Positions 24,594-34,615 of a DNA stretch of 64,000 bases are shown here, in pieces; the first letter of the stretch is position 1; the number at the start of each line of letters is the position of its first letter. The stretch comes from Agrococcus jejuensis. Its GTDB lineage: Bacteria > Actinomycetota > Actinomycetes > Actinomycetales > Microbacteriaceae. Below the pieces are notes generated by a model, which saw nothing but the letters and a program-made list of their open reading frames with translations, was not told the DNA's origin and did no database searches. Location of the stretch: positions 3,162,001 to 3,226,000 of the forward strand of contig NZ_LT629695.1 of NCBI RefSeq assembly GCF_900099705.1, given 5' to 3'. A program made the translations under genes and the position numbers.

Positions 24594-25925
24594 TCAGACG
24601 GTCGCGGGCTCCCGCGCGGGCGCGGCCTGCGCCGCATCCGCCTCCTCGTCGCCGAGCTTGCGCATCGAGCGCGCAGCGAGCGAGCCGACGAGCGTCGCGA
24701 CCGACAGCACGGCGAGCACGATGCCCGGGTGCCACCACGCGTTCGCCGTCGCGTCGCCGAGCGCGTCGGTCACGAGCGGGATGAAGCCCGAGATCACGGC
24801 GGCGATCGCGTACGCCATCGACAGCGCCGAGTATGCGTGGCGACCGCGGAACAGCTCGCTCATCGTGCCGCCGAGCGCCGCCCACGACGCCGTGGGCAGC
24901 ACGCCGCCGACGAGCATCATCGTCACGAGGAACCCGAACGTCGCGCTCGAGAGCAGCCAGTACATGGGGAAGGCGATGAGCAGCGTGCCGATCGCACCGA
25001 TCGCGACGACGGTCGGCGAGCCGATGCGGGTCGCGAGCCAGCCGAAGGCCGGCACCGTCACGAACTGGAGCAGGCCGCCGATCGTCGCGGCGAGCAGCAG
25101 CTGCATGGGGTCGAAGCCGAGCGACTCGGCGCCGTAGTCCATCGTGTACGTGTTCATCAGCGAGTACGAGCCGATGCCCAGCAGCGCCGTGAGGATCGCG
25201 ACGACGAACGCAGCGGGCTGGCTCGCGATCGCGGCGAGCGCGGGCACGCGCTGGCGCTCGCCGCGCTGCTCGAGCGCCTTGAAGACGGGCGTCTCGTCGA
25301 CCGACGCGCGCAGGTACAGCGAGACGGCGATGAGCGGGATCGCGACGAGGAACGGGATGCGCCAGCCCCACGCCGAGACGGCCTCGGGGCCGAGGCCGAA
25401 GAACAGCGCGAGCATGAACCCGCCGGCGGCGACGGAGCCGATGGGGGAGCCGAGCTGCGGCAGCGACGCGAAGAACGGGCGACGGCGGGCGTCGGCGTGC
25501 TCGGTCGCGAGCAGGATCGCGCCGCCCCACTCGCCGCCGAGCGAGAGGCCCTGCACGACGCGCAGCAGCACGAGCACGACGGCGCTCATCGCGGCCCACT
25601 CGGTGCCGGTGGGCAGCAGGCCGACGAGGCCGGTCGCGACGCCCATGAGCGTGACGGTGAGGATGAGCGTGCGACGGCGGCCGAGGCGGTCGCCCAGGTG
25701 GCCGAAGATCACGGCGCCGATGGGGCGCACGACGAAGGCGATGCCGATCGTCGCGAACGCGGCGAGCTGCGCCCCGGCGGCGCCGAGCGCGGAGAAGAAG
25801 AAGGGGCCCGCGAAGAACGCGGCGAAGTACGAGTAGACGTAGAAGTCGTACGACTCGAGCGCGGTGCCGATCGTGGCGGCCGCGGCGACGCGGCGGGGGC
25901 TCGAGGTGCGCGAGGTGCTGCTCAC
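24594..25925 (-). CDS. MFS transporter, metabolite:proton symporter (ShiA/ProP-like) type
   Basis: 443 residues with about 12 membrane helices. The loop 2-3 signature is GHLGDRLGRRR, and the N-terminal helix carries the metabolite:H+ symporter pattern GTALESYDFYVY. Members import organic acids, shikimate, alpha-ketoglutarate or osmolytes; the substrate here is unknown. The GTG at 25925 (GGAG 7 bases ahead) is preferred over an in-frame start 66 bases upstream that lacks this site. It is divergent from a TetR regulator 64 bases away. Confidence 0.87.
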   Translation of the reverse strand: MSSTSRTSSPRRVAAAATIGTALESYDFYVYSYFAAFFAGPFFFSALGAAGAQLAAFATIGIAFVVRPIGAVIFGHLGDRLGRRRTLILTVTLMGVATGLVGLLPTGTEWAAMSAVVLVLLRVVQGLSLGGEWGGAILLATEHADARRRPFFASLPQLGSPIGSVAAGGFMLALFFGLGPEAVSAWGWRIPFLVAIPLIAVSLYLRASVDETPVFKALEQRGERQRVPALAAIASQPAAFVVAILTALLGIGSYSLMNTYTMDYGAESLGFDPMQLLLAATIGGLLQFVTVPAFGWLATRIGSPTVVAIGAIGTLLIAFPMYWLLSSATFGFLVTMMLVGGVLPTASWAALGGTMSELFRGRHAYSALSMAYAIAAVISGFIPLVTDALGDATANAWWHPGIVLAVLSVATLVGSLAARSMRKLGDEEADAAQAAPAREPATV

Positions 25926-25949
25926 GGATGCTCCAAGGAATGATGGATC

Positions 25950-25972
25950 GGGTCCAGGAACGCCTGCGACCC
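25950..25972. promoter_or_regulatory. Candidate TetR operator in the MFS/TetR divergent region
   Basis: GGGTCCAGG-AACG-CCTGCGACCC is a near-perfect inverted repeat (one bulged base) midway between the two divergent starts. A CATACT -10-like hexamer at 25976-25981 follows, 8 bases before the tetR ATG, again suggesting a leaderless message. Confidence 0.5.
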
Positions 25973-25989
25973 TCGCATACTGTAGTCCC

Positions 25990-26535
25990 ATGGCAGCAGG
26001 CGTCCGCGGCAGACCGCGCTCCTCGTCGGTCGCGGACCTCGAGGAGGCCGCGGTCGAGCTCTTCCTCGAGCAGGGCTACGAGTCGACGTCGATCGACGAC
26101 ATCGCCCGCCGCGCCGGCATCTCGCGCAGCGCGTTCTTCGGCTACGTGGGCGCGAAGTCCGACCTGCTGTGGCACGACGTCGACCAGGTGGTCGTGCGCG
26201 TGCGCCTCGTCGACGGCATGCAGCGCGCCGCGGTCGTGGAGTCGATCGCGGTCGCGCTCGAGCCGTGGGCCGATCGTGTGCCGTGGATGCTGCGCGAGAC
26301 GGCGATCATGGGCACGGATGCCGTGCTGCGGCAGTCGGCGTTCGAGCGCCTCGAGCCGCTCGTCGCCCGCGTCGAGCGGGCGCTGCGCGGCAGCGAGGGG
26401 CGGGCGGCGCTGCCCGCTGCGGCCGGTCTCGTCGCGGCCATCGCGACGGGCATCGTCGAGTGGAGCCACGACGGCCGCTCGCGAGGCTCGGCGGCCGACG
26501 CCGCGAGACGTGCCGCTCGCTGCATGGACGGCTGA
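25990..26535 (+). CDS. TetR-family transcriptional regulator
   Basis: 181 residues. The N-terminal helix-turn-helix (about 15-60) has LEEAAVELFLEQGYESTSIDDIARRAGISRSAFFGYVGAKSD; its core STSIDDIARRAGISRSAFF is classic TetR. The C-terminal ligand domain is unrecognised. The ATG at 25990 gives the normal short lead into helix 1; upstream in-frame starts would run into the divergent transporter. It probably represses the divergent MFS gene. Confidence 0.88.
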   Translation: MAAGVRGRPRSSSVADLEEAAVELFLEQGYESTSIDDIARRAGISRSAFFGYVGAKSDLLWHDVDQVVVRVRLVDGMQRAAVVESIAVALEPWADRVPWMLRETAIMGTDAVLRQSAFERLEPLVARVERALRGSEGRAALPAAAGLVAAIATGIVEWSHDGRSRGSAADAARRAARCMDG

Positions 26536-26646
26536 GCGCCGCGCGAGCGCTGCGATCGACCCGGGATCGTCACGATCCGATCACGACGACCGGATGCACG
26601 GTGGGCGCAGGGCGTTCCCACAGCATGCCTCCATGAGCATGGACTC

Positions 26647-27504
26647 GTGCGCATCCCCGCCCTCCTCGCAGCCGCTGCTGCCGTCGTCGTCCTCACCGCC
26701 TGCGCTCCGAGCGCGCCCGTCGTCGAGACGGAGACCGTCGGCGCCGATGCGCCCACGACGCCCGTGCCGACGTCGGTCGTCGTCGCCGAGCCCGCAGACG
26801 AGGCGGGCGATGCAAGCATCGTGCGCGACGACGTCGTGGTGACGCAGCCCGCGTCCACGCCGACCGCGAGCCCGAGCGCAGCGCCGACCGACGGGGTGTG
26901 GGACGACGTGAGCCCCGCCGAGCCCACCGTCTGGGCGGAGGACCTCTCGAGCCTCTTCGTGACGGCCGACGACGTCGCGGCGGTCGAGTGGGTCGATGCG
27001 TTCCAGCAGCAGCGCTCCAGCCCCTGGGTCACGGCCTGGGCACCAGCGTCCACCGAGCTGTTCTCGCTGCGCTGGTCGCTCGACTCCGCCGCCGGCTCCG
27101 GCCAGGCGTGCTCGCCGCTCTTCGCCGAGGCCGCGCAGATCCCCGTCGTCGCCGCGTACTCCACCGGGCTCCAGACGCCCGACTACGCGCTCGACTACGT
27201 CTACGAGCTCTCGCTCACGCGCATGCAGAGCGCCGCCGACGCGCAGCGGATGACCGACCTCTACGCGCAGGGCTCCGCGCTGTGCCCGCTCGCGAGCTCG
27301 CTGCCGACCGACGTCGTCGTGACGGGCCGCAGCCCCGACGTTCCCGGAGGCGCGGCGTTCCAGTACTACGTCGGCCACACGGCGTGGGAGACGCAGGCCG
27401 TCGCCGTCGGCGACCTGCTCGTCGAGCTGCGCTACATCCAGGAGGTCACGTACCTCGGCAGCCCGCCCGTGCTCCAGGCGCAGCTCGCGGCGCTCGGCGC
27501 CTGA
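26647..27504 (+). CDS. Predicted lipoprotein of unknown function
   Basis: 285 residues. The signal peptide ends in LTAC (Cys19). A Thr/Pro/Val-rich spacer runs to about residue 85, followed by a globular domain of about 195 residues with two widely spaced cysteines (GQACSPLF and SALCPLAS), possibly a disulfide. No family is recognised. The GTG start has no evident ribosome site. It is convergent with pabC (12-base gap). The 111 bases before it show nothing I recognise. Confidence 0.72.
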   Translation: MRIPALLAAAAAVVVLTACAPSAPVVETETVGADAPTTPVPTSVVVAEPADEAGDASIVRDDVVVTQPASTPTASPSAAPTDGVWDDVSPAEPTVWAEDLSSLFVTADDVAAVEWVDAFQQQRSSPWVTAWAPASTELFSLRWSLDSAAGSGQACSPLFAEAAQIPVVAAYSTGLQTPDYALDYVYELSLTRMQSAADAQRMTDLYAQGSALCPLASSLPTDVVVTGRSPDVPGGAAFQYYVGHTAWETQAVAVGDLLVELRYIQEVTYLGSPPVLQAQLAALGA

Positions 27505-27516
27505 CGCGCAGCGCCG

Positions 27517-28368
27517 TCAGGACGCGCGCACCTCGAGCACCGTGAACAGCGCGTCGTGCAGCGGCGACGCCGGGTAGGCGACGCCGTCGATCGACGTGAT
27601 GGCCGACGCGAGCCTGCCCGACGAGATGAGCCAGCCGCCGCGCGCTCGTGCGAGGTCGTCGCGCGTGAGCGGCGCGTGCCGCACCGTGAGCCCGTGGGCG
27701 GGCGCGTCGCGCTCGAGCTGCTCGAGCGTGATCGACGCGAGGATGCCGTCCTGCTCTGGCGTGAGCAGCTCGCCGTCGACGTCGAGCACGAGCGTCGACG
27801 TCGGTCCCTCGAGCAGGCGCCCGGACGGCGCGACGAACAGCACGTCGTCGGCGCCGTGCTCGTGCGCGTACCGCTTCGCCGCCATGTTGATCGAGTACGA
27901 CAGGCTCTTCGCGCCGGGCAGCAGCCACGGCATCGCCGCGACGACCTCGCCGTCGAAGCCGCGGTCGAGCAGCAGCACGCGCACGCCCGTCGTGCGCTCC
28001 GCGATCACCGCCTCCGAGAGGGCCTGCAGCAGCACGTACGCCGTCGGCGGGTGCCCGCCGCCCTCCGGGCCGCGCGTCAGCACGAGCCTCGCGACGGCCT
28101 CGGGCGCCGCATCCCAATCCCACGCCTCGACGAGCGCGGCGATCGCACGCCGGTAGCCGTCGCGGTCGGGAGCGGGCAGCGCGAGGATCTCGGCCGACCG
28201 CGCGAGGCGGTCGAGGTGCGCGTCGGTGTCGCGCAGCTCGCCGTGGCGCACGAGCGTGGCGTCGAAGACGCCGTCGCCGCGCACGACGCCCAGGTCGTCG
28301 GCTCGGATGATGGGGGTCGCGACGTCGACGATCGAGCCGTCGAGCAGCGCGAGCAGGGGAGCGCTCAT
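27517..28368 (-). CDS. pabC: Aminodeoxychorismate lyase (class IV PLP enzyme)
   Basis: 283-residue fold-type IV PLP enzyme. The Schiff-base lysine sits in GAKSLSYSINMAAKRYAHEHG (the Lys of AKSLSY or KRYA region), with the cofactor Glu in LLEGPTSTL and the phosphate loop ILASIT. Aminodeoxychorismate lyase makes 4-aminobenzoate for folate. The alternative is a branched-chain or D-amino-acid aminotransferase, which has the same fold; the short length and RADDLGVVRGDGVFD start favour PabC. No pabA/B partner is nearby. Confidence 0.75.
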   Translation of the reverse strand: MSAPLLALLDGSIVDVATPIIRADDLGVVRGDGVFDATLVRHGELRDTDAHLDRLARSAEILALPAPDRDGYRRAIAALVEAWDWDAAPEAVARLVLTRGPEGGGHPPTAYVLLQALSEAVIAERTTGVRVLLLDRGFDGEVVAAMPWLLPGAKSLSYSINMAAKRYAHEHGADDVLFVAPSGRLLEGPTSTLVLDVDGELLTPEQDGILASITLEQLERDAPAHGLTVRHAPLTRDDLARARGGWLISSGRLASAITSIDGVAYPASPLHDALFTVLEVRAS

Positions 28369-28399
28369 GCCGCCAGGCTACGAGCGATCCCGCGCGGGG

Positions 28400-28858
28400 T
28401 CACTGCGCCGCGCAGTACTCCTGCAATGCCGTGACGGCGGGCTGCACGTCGGTCGCCGCCTGCGACAGCGCGTCGATGGCGCCCTGCGTGTCGCCTTGCG
28501 CGATCGCCGACTGCGCATCCTCGACCGCGGTCGTCGCGACCGACGTGATCGAGTCGACGTGCGCGGCGAGCTCGGGGTCCGTCACCTGGTCGCCGAGCGT
28601 CGTGACGCGGTCGACGATGCCGGGCACCGAGGCGAGCGCGCCCAGCGGGTCGCTGCCGAAGCGCGTCGCGAGCTCCGACACGTCGGCCATGAGCTGCTCG
28701 GCGTCGGAGAGCACCTGCTCGCACTGCGACGCGGTCGACGCCTCGGCCGTCGGCGACGGCGAGGCGGAGGCCGAGGGATCGGTCTGGCCGCCGCCGGAGC
28801 ATGCGGTCAGCATCGCGATCGCCGCGAGGGCGAGGGGGAGTCCGGTGCGGATGCGCAT
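28400..28858 (-). CDS. Predicted small lipoprotein
   Basis: 152 residues. The signal peptide ends in LTAC, then a Ser/Pro/Ala spacer and an all-helical domain with two cysteines (SQCEQVLSDAEQL and the C-terminal EYCAAQ) that could close a disulfide around the bundle. Resembles other uncharacterised actinobacterial helical lipoproteins. The ATG at 28858 starts a clean signal peptide; an in-frame start at 28885 would add nine residues. Confidence 0.7.
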   Translation of the reverse strand: MRIRTGLPLALAAIAMLTACSGGGQTDPSASASPSPTAEASTASQCEQVLSDAEQLMADVSELATRFGSDPLGALASVPGIVDRVTTLGDQVTDPELAAHVDSITSVATTAVEDAQSAIAQGDTQGAIDALSQAATDVQPAVTALQEYCAAQ

Positions 28859-28926
28859 GATCGCCAGGATAGGACGCGTTCCCATGCGTCGCCTTTGACG
28901 GGAACAGCGTCAGCCGACGTCGCAGG

Positions 28927-29484
28927 TCAGCCGAGGTCGCAGGGCAGCACGACGCCCGCGGCGGCGTAGAGGATGTCGAGCGAGTACGGGATCGTGCCGA
29001 GCAGCGACACCTCGTCGTCGTCGCGCCTCGCCACGACGCCCGCCGCATCCGTGATCGCCGTGTCGAGCGCGGGCGCGGCCGAGAGCAGCACGGGATCGGT
29101 GGTCGCGGCGAGCCACGCGTCGTACTGGGCGCGGATGTCGGCGATCACGACGTCGGCCGTGGCCCAGTCGTTGACGTCGTCGCCGGGCACCGCGGCGTCG
29201 AGCGCGCCCGTCGTCTCGATGATGCGCGCCATCGCGGCGTCCGACGCCTGGCACTGGGCGGCGTCGGGCTCGGGCTGCACCTCGGGCGTCGCCGAGGGCG
29301 TCGTCGTCGGGGTCGCGCTCGGCGTGGGTGCCGCGCTCGGCGTCGGGGTGGCCGAGGGGAGCGGCTCGGCCGGCGTCGTCGCCGCCGGCATCGCGGGCGG
29401 CAGCACGACGCAGCCGGCGAGCACCGCCGTCGCCAGCACCGTCAGCAGCGTCGACCGCATCGCTCGTGCTCGCGTGGTGCGCAT
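28927..29484 (-). CDS. Predicted lipoprotein, related in layout to its neighbour
   Basis: 185 residues. The signal peptide ends in LAGC, then a long Pro/Thr/Ser/Ala spacer (about 30-75) with several PTPSA-like units, then a helical domain with two cysteines (AAQCQAS and the terminal VLPCDLG). The architecture parallels the gene at 28400-28858 (spacer, helices, early and terminal Cys), suggesting an old duplication. GGGGAGG precedes the ATG at 29484. Confidence 0.72.
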   Translation of the reverse strand: MRTTRARAMRSTLLTVLATAVLAGCVVLPPAMPAATTPAEPLPSATPTPSAAPTPSATPTTTPSATPEVQPEPDAAQCQASDAAMARIIETTGALDAAVPGDDVNDWATADVVIADIRAQYDAWLAATTDPVLLSAAPALDTAITDAAGVVARRDDDEVSLLGTIPYSLDILYAAAGVVLPCDLG

Positions 29485-29570
29485 CGCGGACCTCCCCGTC
29501 GAGCGTCGACGCTAGACGTGTCGCCTGGACGCGGCATGCGCGGGCCGCGGCGAGCGCGTACGATGGCAGG

Positions 29571-29773
29571 CACAGACGTCGATCCGGCCATCACCGGGGA
29601 GTCCTCGGCAGAACCGTCGAAGCCCGCGAGGGTGGAGGCGCAGTAGATCCGAGCGGGTCCGGCCCGTCACAGCCGAAGAGCGAGCGGCAGCCTCCACGAG
29701 GCTGCAAGCCGGGTGGTACCGCGCGAGAGCGTCCCGGCTCTTCAGAAGCAGCAGCAGCTGGATAGAGGAGTCG
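29571..29773 (+). promoter_or_regulatory. T-box riboswitch (isoleucine), translational type, ahead of ileS
   Basis: The invariant T-box GGGTGGTACCGCG is at 29711-29723; its TGGT would pair with the uncharged ACCA end of tRNA-Ile. The specifier codon ATC (Ile) is at 29590-29592 in the short stem I typical of actinobacterial ileS leaders. An 8-bp hairpin at 29687-29705 precedes the T-box. The antisequestrator pairs AGCCGGG (29707-29713) with CCCGGCT (29733-29739). The competing sequestrator pairs 29735-29743 with 29765-29773, burying the ribosome site GAGGAG (29765-29770). Uncharged tRNA would therefore free translation. A TACGAT -10 is at 29559-29564. Confidence 0.93.
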
Positions 29774-29774
29774 A

Positions 29775-32700
29775 GTGGACGAGCAGCGCTACCCGAGGCA
29801 CGGCGGCACCGTCGTGCCCAATCCGTCGTTCCCCGCGGTCGAGGAGGGCATCCTCGCGTTCTGGAAGGGCGACGACACCTTCCAGGCGTCGATCGACCAG
29901 CGCGACGGCTGCGAGGAGTGGGTCTTCTACGACGGGCCGCCGTTCGCGAACGGCCTGCCGCACTACGGCCACCTGCTCACGGGCTACGCGAAGGACGTGT
30001 TCCCGCGCTACCAGACGATGCGCGGCAAGCAGGTGCAGCGCCGCTTCGGCTGGGACACGCACGGCCTGCCCGCCGAGCTCGAGGCGATGAAGCAGCTCGG
30101 CATCACCGAGAAGGCCGAGATCGAGGCCATGGGCGTCGACGTCTTCAACGCGAAGGCGCGCGAGTCGGTGCTCGAGTACACGCGCGAGTGGCAGGACTAC
30201 GTCACGCGGCAGGCGCGCTGGGTCGACTTCGAGCACGACTACAAGACGCTCGACGTCGGCTACATGGAGTCGGTCATCTGGGCGTTCTCCGAGCTCTACG
30301 CCAAGGGCCTCGCCTACGAGGGCTACCGCGTGCTGCCGTACTGCTGGCGCGACGAGACGCCGCTGTCGGCGCACGAGCTGCGCATGGACGACGACGTGTA
30401 CCAGGAGCGCCAGGACCCGTCGGTGACCGTGACGTTCCCGCTCGAGGGCGACGCGGCGGATGCCGCGGGGCTCGCGGGCGTGCGGATGCTCGCCTGGACG
30501 ACGACGCCGTGGACGCTGCCCACGAACATGGCCCTCGCGGTCGGACCCGGCATCGCGTACGTCGTCGTGGCCGCAGGCCCCGCCGGCGCGGCCGACGGCG
30601 GCGTCGCGGGGGAGACGCGATACCTGCTCGCCGCCGACACGCTCGGCGCGCACGCCAAGGTGCTCGGCTACGACGAGGGCGCGCCCGAGGTGCTGCGCAC
30701 CGTCACGGGCGCCGACCTGGGCGGCCTTGCCTACCGGCGCCTGTTCGACGACTTCGCCGACGCCGACGAGTGGGGCACCGGCACCGCCTGGCGCGTGCTC
30801 GTCGACGACTACGTCGCGACGGGCGAGGGCACGGGCATCGTGCACCAGGCGCCCGCGTACGGCGAGGACGACCAGCGCGTCACGGCCGCCGCCGGCATCC
30901 CCACGATCCTGTCCGTCGACGACGGCGGCCGCTTCCTGCAGCTCTTCGCGACCGGCGAGCTCGCCGAGATCGCCGGCGTGCAGGTGTTCGAGGCGAACCG
31001 CACGATCATCCGCGCCCTGCAGGCGAAGGGTCGTCTGCTGCGCGAGGCGTCGTACCTGCACCCGTACCCGCACTGCTGGCGCTGCCGCAATCCGCTCATC
31101 TACAAGGCGGTCTCGTCGTGGTTCGTGCGCGTCACGGACATCAAGGACGACCTGATCGCGGCGAACGAGCGCATCAACTGGGTGCCCGAGAACGTGAAGC
31201 ACGGCCAGTTCGGCAAGTGGCTCGAGGGTGCGCGCGACTGGTCGATCAGCCGCAACCGGTACTGGGGCAGCCCCATCCCGGTGTGGAAGAGCGACGACCC
31301 GAACTTCCCCCGCATCGACGTGTACGGCTCGCTCGACGAGCTCGAGCGCGACTTCGGCGTGCGGCCCGCCGACCTGCACCGCCCGTACATCGACGAGCTC
31401 ACGCGGCCGAACCCCGACGACCCGACCGGGCGGTCGACGATGCGCCGCATCCCCGACGTGCTCGACGTGTGGTTCGACTCGGGCTCGATGCCGTTCGCGC
31501 AGGTGCACTACCCGTTCGAGCAGCAGGAGTGGTTCGACACCCACAGCCCCGCCGACTACATCGTCGAGTACATCGGGCAGACGCGCGGCTGGTTCTACGT
31601 GCTGCACGTGCTCTCGGTGGCGCTCTTCGGTCGCGAGGCGTTCCGCAACGTCATCAGCCACGGCATCATCCTCGGCGACGATGGCTTCAAGGCCTCGAAG
31701 TCGCGGCGCAACTACCCCGACGTCAACGAGTCGTTCGACGCGTACGGCTCGGATGCCGTGCGGTGGAACCTGCTGCAGGGCTCGATCCTGCGCGGCGGCA
31801 ACTTCATCGTGTCCGAGGAGGGCATCCGCGAGGCGCTGCGGCAGTTCCACCTGCCGCTGTGGTCGACGTGGTACTTCCTCACGACGTACGCGAACCGTGC
31901 GAAGGACGGGCAGCCGTACGTCGCGACGCCGCGCGCCGACTCGACCGACGTGCTCGACCGCTACGTGCTCGCGAAGCTGCGCGAGACCGTCGAGGCCGTG
32001 ACGAGCGCGATGGATGCGCTCGACGCGACGGGCGCCACGCTCGCGCTGCGCGAGTTCACCGACACGCTCACCAACTGGTACGTGCGTCGCTCGCGCGACC
32101 GCTTCTGGGCCGGCGTGACCGACGATCCGCGCTCGACGGAGGCGTTCGACACGCTCGCGCTGGTGCTCGAGACGCTCACGACGATCGCGGCGCCCCTCGC
32201 GCCGCTCGTCGCGGAGGAGGTCTGGCGCGGGCTCACGGGCGGTCGCTCGGTGCATCTCACCGACTGGCCCGACGCATCCGCGCTGCCCGCCGACCCGGCG
32301 CTCGTCGCGCAGATGGACGAGGCACGCGCCGTCGTCAACGCACTGCACGGCATGCGCAAGCAGCGCAGGCTGCGGGTGCGCCTGCCGCTCGCCGAGGCGA
32401 CGATCACGAGCCGCGTCGACCTGTCGGCGTTCGCCGATCTCGTGCGCGACGAGGTCAACCTCAAGGCCGTGCACGTCGTGCACGTCGCCGACGACGAGGA
32501 GCTGCCGGGCCTGTCGAAGACGGCGCAGATCGTCTCGAAGGTCGCCGCGCCGCGCCTGAAGGGCGACTTCAAGCGGGTCTTCGCGGCGATCCGCGCGGGC
32601 GAGTGGACCGTCGACGGCGAGCGCCTGCTCGTCGACGGCGTCGTGCTCGAGCCCGGCGAGTTCGCGCTGCTCGACGAGCCGACCGAGTCGGCGTACGAGG

Positions 32701-33041
32701 GCGGCGAGACGACGCTGCTGGGCCACACGCACCTCGACCTCGACACGGCCACGACGTCCGCGCTCGAGGCCGAGGGCCTCGCGCGCGACGCCGTGCGCGC
32801 GATCCAGGATGCGCGCAAGCAGGCCGACCTCGACGTCTCCGACCGCATCGTGCTCGTGCTCGGCAGCGACGCGCACGGCGTCGCGGCGCTCGAGACGCAC
32901 CGCGACCTCGTGGCGGGCGAGACCCTCGCGACGACGCTGACGATCGAGCGCGTCGACGACACGGCAGGCGAGGCGGCCGACGCCGCCGACGTGCGCGTCG
33001 GCGACGGCTCCCCGCTGACGATCCGACTGGAGCGCGCATGA
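29775..33041 (+). CDS. ileS: Isoleucine-tRNA ligase
   Basis: 1088-residue class I synthetase charging tRNA-Ile. The HIGH-type motif is HYGH (63-66), a CP1 editing domain follows, and the C-terminus is the long anticodon-binding region. Length and the NYPD context place it with the eukaryote-like (type 2) IleS group, which is often mupirocin-insensitive. The KMSKS loop reads KASKS (639-643), so Met is replaced by Ala. The GTG start has GAGGAG 4 bases upstream, controlled by the T-box. The stop overlaps the folC start (ATGA). Confidence 0.96.
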   Translation: MDEQRYPRHGGTVVPNPSFPAVEEGILAFWKGDDTFQASIDQRDGCEEWVFYDGPPFANGLPHYGHLLTGYAKDVFPRYQTMRGKQVQRRFGWDTHGLPAELEAMKQLGITEKAEIEAMGVDVFNAKARESVLEYTREWQDYVTRQARWVDFEHDYKTLDVGYMESVIWAFSELYAKGLAYEGYRVLPYCWRDETPLSAHELRMDDDVYQERQDPSVTVTFPLEGDAADAAGLAGVRMLAWTTTPWTLPTNMALAVGPGIAYVVVAAGPAGAADGGVAGETRYLLAADTLGAHAKVLGYDEGAPEVLRTVTGADLGGLAYRRLFDDFADADEWGTGTAWRVLVDDYVATGEGTGIVHQAPAYGEDDQRVTAAAGIPTILSVDDGGRFLQLFATGELAEIAGVQVFEANRTIIRALQAKGRLLREASYLHPYPHCWRCRNPLIYKAVSSWFVRVTDIKDDLIAANERINWVPENVKHGQFGKWLEGARDWSISRNRYWGSPIPVWKSDDPNFPRIDVYGSLDELERDFGVRPADLHRPYIDELTRPNPDDPTGRSTMRRIPDVLDVWFDSGSMPFAQVHYPFEQQEWFDTHSPADYIVEYIGQTRGWFYVLHVLSVALFGREAFRNVISHGIILGDDGFKASKSRRNYPDVNESFDAYGSDAVRWNLLQGSILRGGNFIVSEEGIREALRQFHLPLWSTWYFLTTYANRAKDGQPYVATPRADSTDVLDRYVLAKLRETVEAVTSAMDALDATGATLALREFTDTLTNWYVRRSRDRFWAGVTDDPRSTEAFDTLALVLETLTTIAAPLAPLVAEEVWRGLTGGRSVHLTDWPDASALPADPALVAQMDEARAVVNALHGMRKQRRLRVRLPLAEATITSRVDLSAFADLVRDEVNLKAVHVVHVADDEELPGLSKTAQIVSKVAAPRLKGDFKRVFAAIRAGEWTVDGERLLVDGVVLEPGEFALLDEPTESAYEGGETTLLGHTHLDLDTATTSALEAEGLARDAVRAIQDARKQADLDVSDRIVLVLGSDAHGVAALETHRDLVAGETLATTLTIERVDDTAGEAADAADVRVGDGSPLTIRLERA

Positions 33042-34615
33042 GCGACGACCGCGACCCGCGGCACCCCGAGCCGACCCGGCGCAACGCCGACGGCGACGAG
33101 ATGAACGCGTGGGACGACGCGTACGAGGAGGAGGTCGACGTCGACGGCGAGGCCATCGACCTCGACGACCTCGAGTCGGGTGGGGGCATCCCGTTCCCGT
33201 CGGCCGACGCCGACGAGGATGACGAGGGCGCCGAGCAGGACGCGACCGACGAGCGCATCCTCGACTCGCTCGAGGACCGCGAGGCCGCCGACGCCGCGTA
33301 CGCGCAGCTGCTCGAGCGCGCGGGGGAGACGGCGATCGAGCCGCGCCTCGCCGCGACGGCGCGCGCCGTGGAGCTGCTCGGCGACCCGCAGCGCTCGTAC
33401 GGCGTCGTGCACGTGACGGGCACGAACGGCAAGGGCTCCACGGCCCGCATCGCCGAGTCGCTGCTGCGCGCCCACGGGCTGCGCACGGGCCTGCTCACGA
33501 GCCCGCACCTCGAGCGCGTGACCGAGCGCATCCTCATCGACGGCGAGCCCGTGTCGGATGCGGTGTTCGCGCGCGTGTGGGACGAGATCGCGCCGTTCCT
33601 CGACCTCGTCGACGGCGAGCTCGAGCAGGGCGGGCAGCGTCGACTCACGTTCTTCGAGGCCATCACGGTGCTCGCCTACGCGATCTTCGCCGACGCGCCC
33701 GTCGAGGTCGCGGTCGTCGAGGTCGGCATGGGCGGCACGTGGGACTCGACCAACGTCGCCGACGGCGACGTCGCCGTGCTGACCCCCATCGCGCTCGACC
33801 ACACGAACCGGCTCGGCTCGACCGTCGAGGCGATCGCGACCGAGAAGGCGGGCATCGTGAAGCCCGGCGCCATCGTCGTCACCGCGGAGCAGGAGCCCGG
33901 CGTCCTCGCGATCATCGAGGCGCGTGCCGCCGAGGTCGGCGCGTCGCGCGTGCTCGTCGAGGGCCGCGACTTCGAGCGCGAGAGCACCCTCGCGGTCGGC
34001 GGCCAGCTCGTGACGATCCGCGGCCTCGCCGCCGCGTACGAGGACCAGCCGCTGCCGCTGCTCGGTCGTCACCAGGGCCAGAACGCCGCGCTCGCGCTCG
34101 TCGCGGTCGAGGCCTTCCTCGGCGGCGGCACGCGACCGATCGCGCAGGACGTGCTGTCGACGGCGTTCGGCGCCGTCACGTCGCCCGGCCGGCTCGAGGT
34201 CATCGGCACCGACCCCAGCGTCGTCGTCGACGCCGCGCACAACCCACACGGCGCGCAGGCGCTTGGCGTGGCGCTGCAGGAGGTGTTCGCGTTCGAGCAC
34301 GTGCAGCTCGTCGTCGGCATGGTCGAGGGCAAGGACGTCGCAGGCGTGCTGCGCATCCTCGAGCCGCACGTCGAGGAGGTCGTCGTGACGCAGTCCGACT
34401 CCGAGCGCGCCGTGCCCGCCGACGACCTCGCCCGCGTGGCCGTCGAGGTGTTCGGCGCCGAGCGCGTGTCGGTCGAGCCGGTGCTCGAGCGCGCCGTCGA
34501 GGCGGCGCGCGAGCAGGCGGAGGATCGCGGCGGCGCCGTGGTCGTGACCGGCTCGATCACGCTGCTCGGCGCCGTGCAGGCGAAGGCGCGCGCCGAGCGC
34601 TGGATGCACCGATGA
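33038..34615 (+). CDS. folC: Dihydrofolate synthase / folylpolyglutamate synthase with acidic N-terminal extension
   Basis: 525-residue Mur-ligase-type enzyme that adds glutamate to folates. The ATP loop GTNGKGS is at 128-134, SPHL and the [13 protein letters not shown] motif follow, and DAAHNPHG marks the C-terminal domain. The usual P-loop position is near residue 45-50; here an extra ~80 residues precede it, strongly Asp/Glu-rich with few hydrophobics (disordered). The ATG at 33038 overlaps the ileS stop (ATGA). Whether the extension is translated depends on this start; a later ATG at residue 22 ([10 protein letters not shown]) would still leave most of it. Confidence 0.93.
   Translation: MSDDRDPRHPEPTRRNADGDEMNAWDDAYEEEVDVDGEAIDLDDLESGGGIPFPSADADEDDEGAEQDATDERILDSLEDREAADAAYAQLLERAGETAIEPRLAATARAVELLGDPQRSYGVVHVTGTNGKGSTARIAESLLRAHGLRTGLLTSPHLERVTERILIDGEPVSDAVFARVWDEIAPFLDLVDGELEQGGQRRLTFFEAITVLAYAIFADAPVEVAVVEVGMGGTWDSTNVADGDVAVLTPIALDHTNRLGSTVEAIATEKAGIVKPGAIVVTAEQEPGVLAIIEARAAEVGASRVLVEGRDFERESTLAVGGQLVTIRGLAAAYEDQPLPLLGRHQGQNAALALVAVEAFLGGGTRPIAQDVLSTAFGAVTSPGRLEVIGTDPSVVVDAAHNPHGAQALGVALQEVFAFEHVQLVVGMVEGKDVAGVLRILEPHVEEVVVTQSDSERAVPADDLARVAVEVFGAERVSVEPVLERAVEAAREQAEDRGGAVVVTGSITLLGAVQAKARAERWMHR

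Noticed and set aside
29260..29400. Tandem-repeat-like GCGTCGG/PTPSA coding units
   Set aside because: Imperfect, arising from a Pro/Thr/Ser/Ala lipoprotein spacer; not a satellite or CRISPR array.
29742..32900. 1052-codon open frame antisense to ileS
   Set aside because: Exact shadow of ileS in a high-GC genome; no start signals and low-complexity Arg/Val/Leu/Asp composition.
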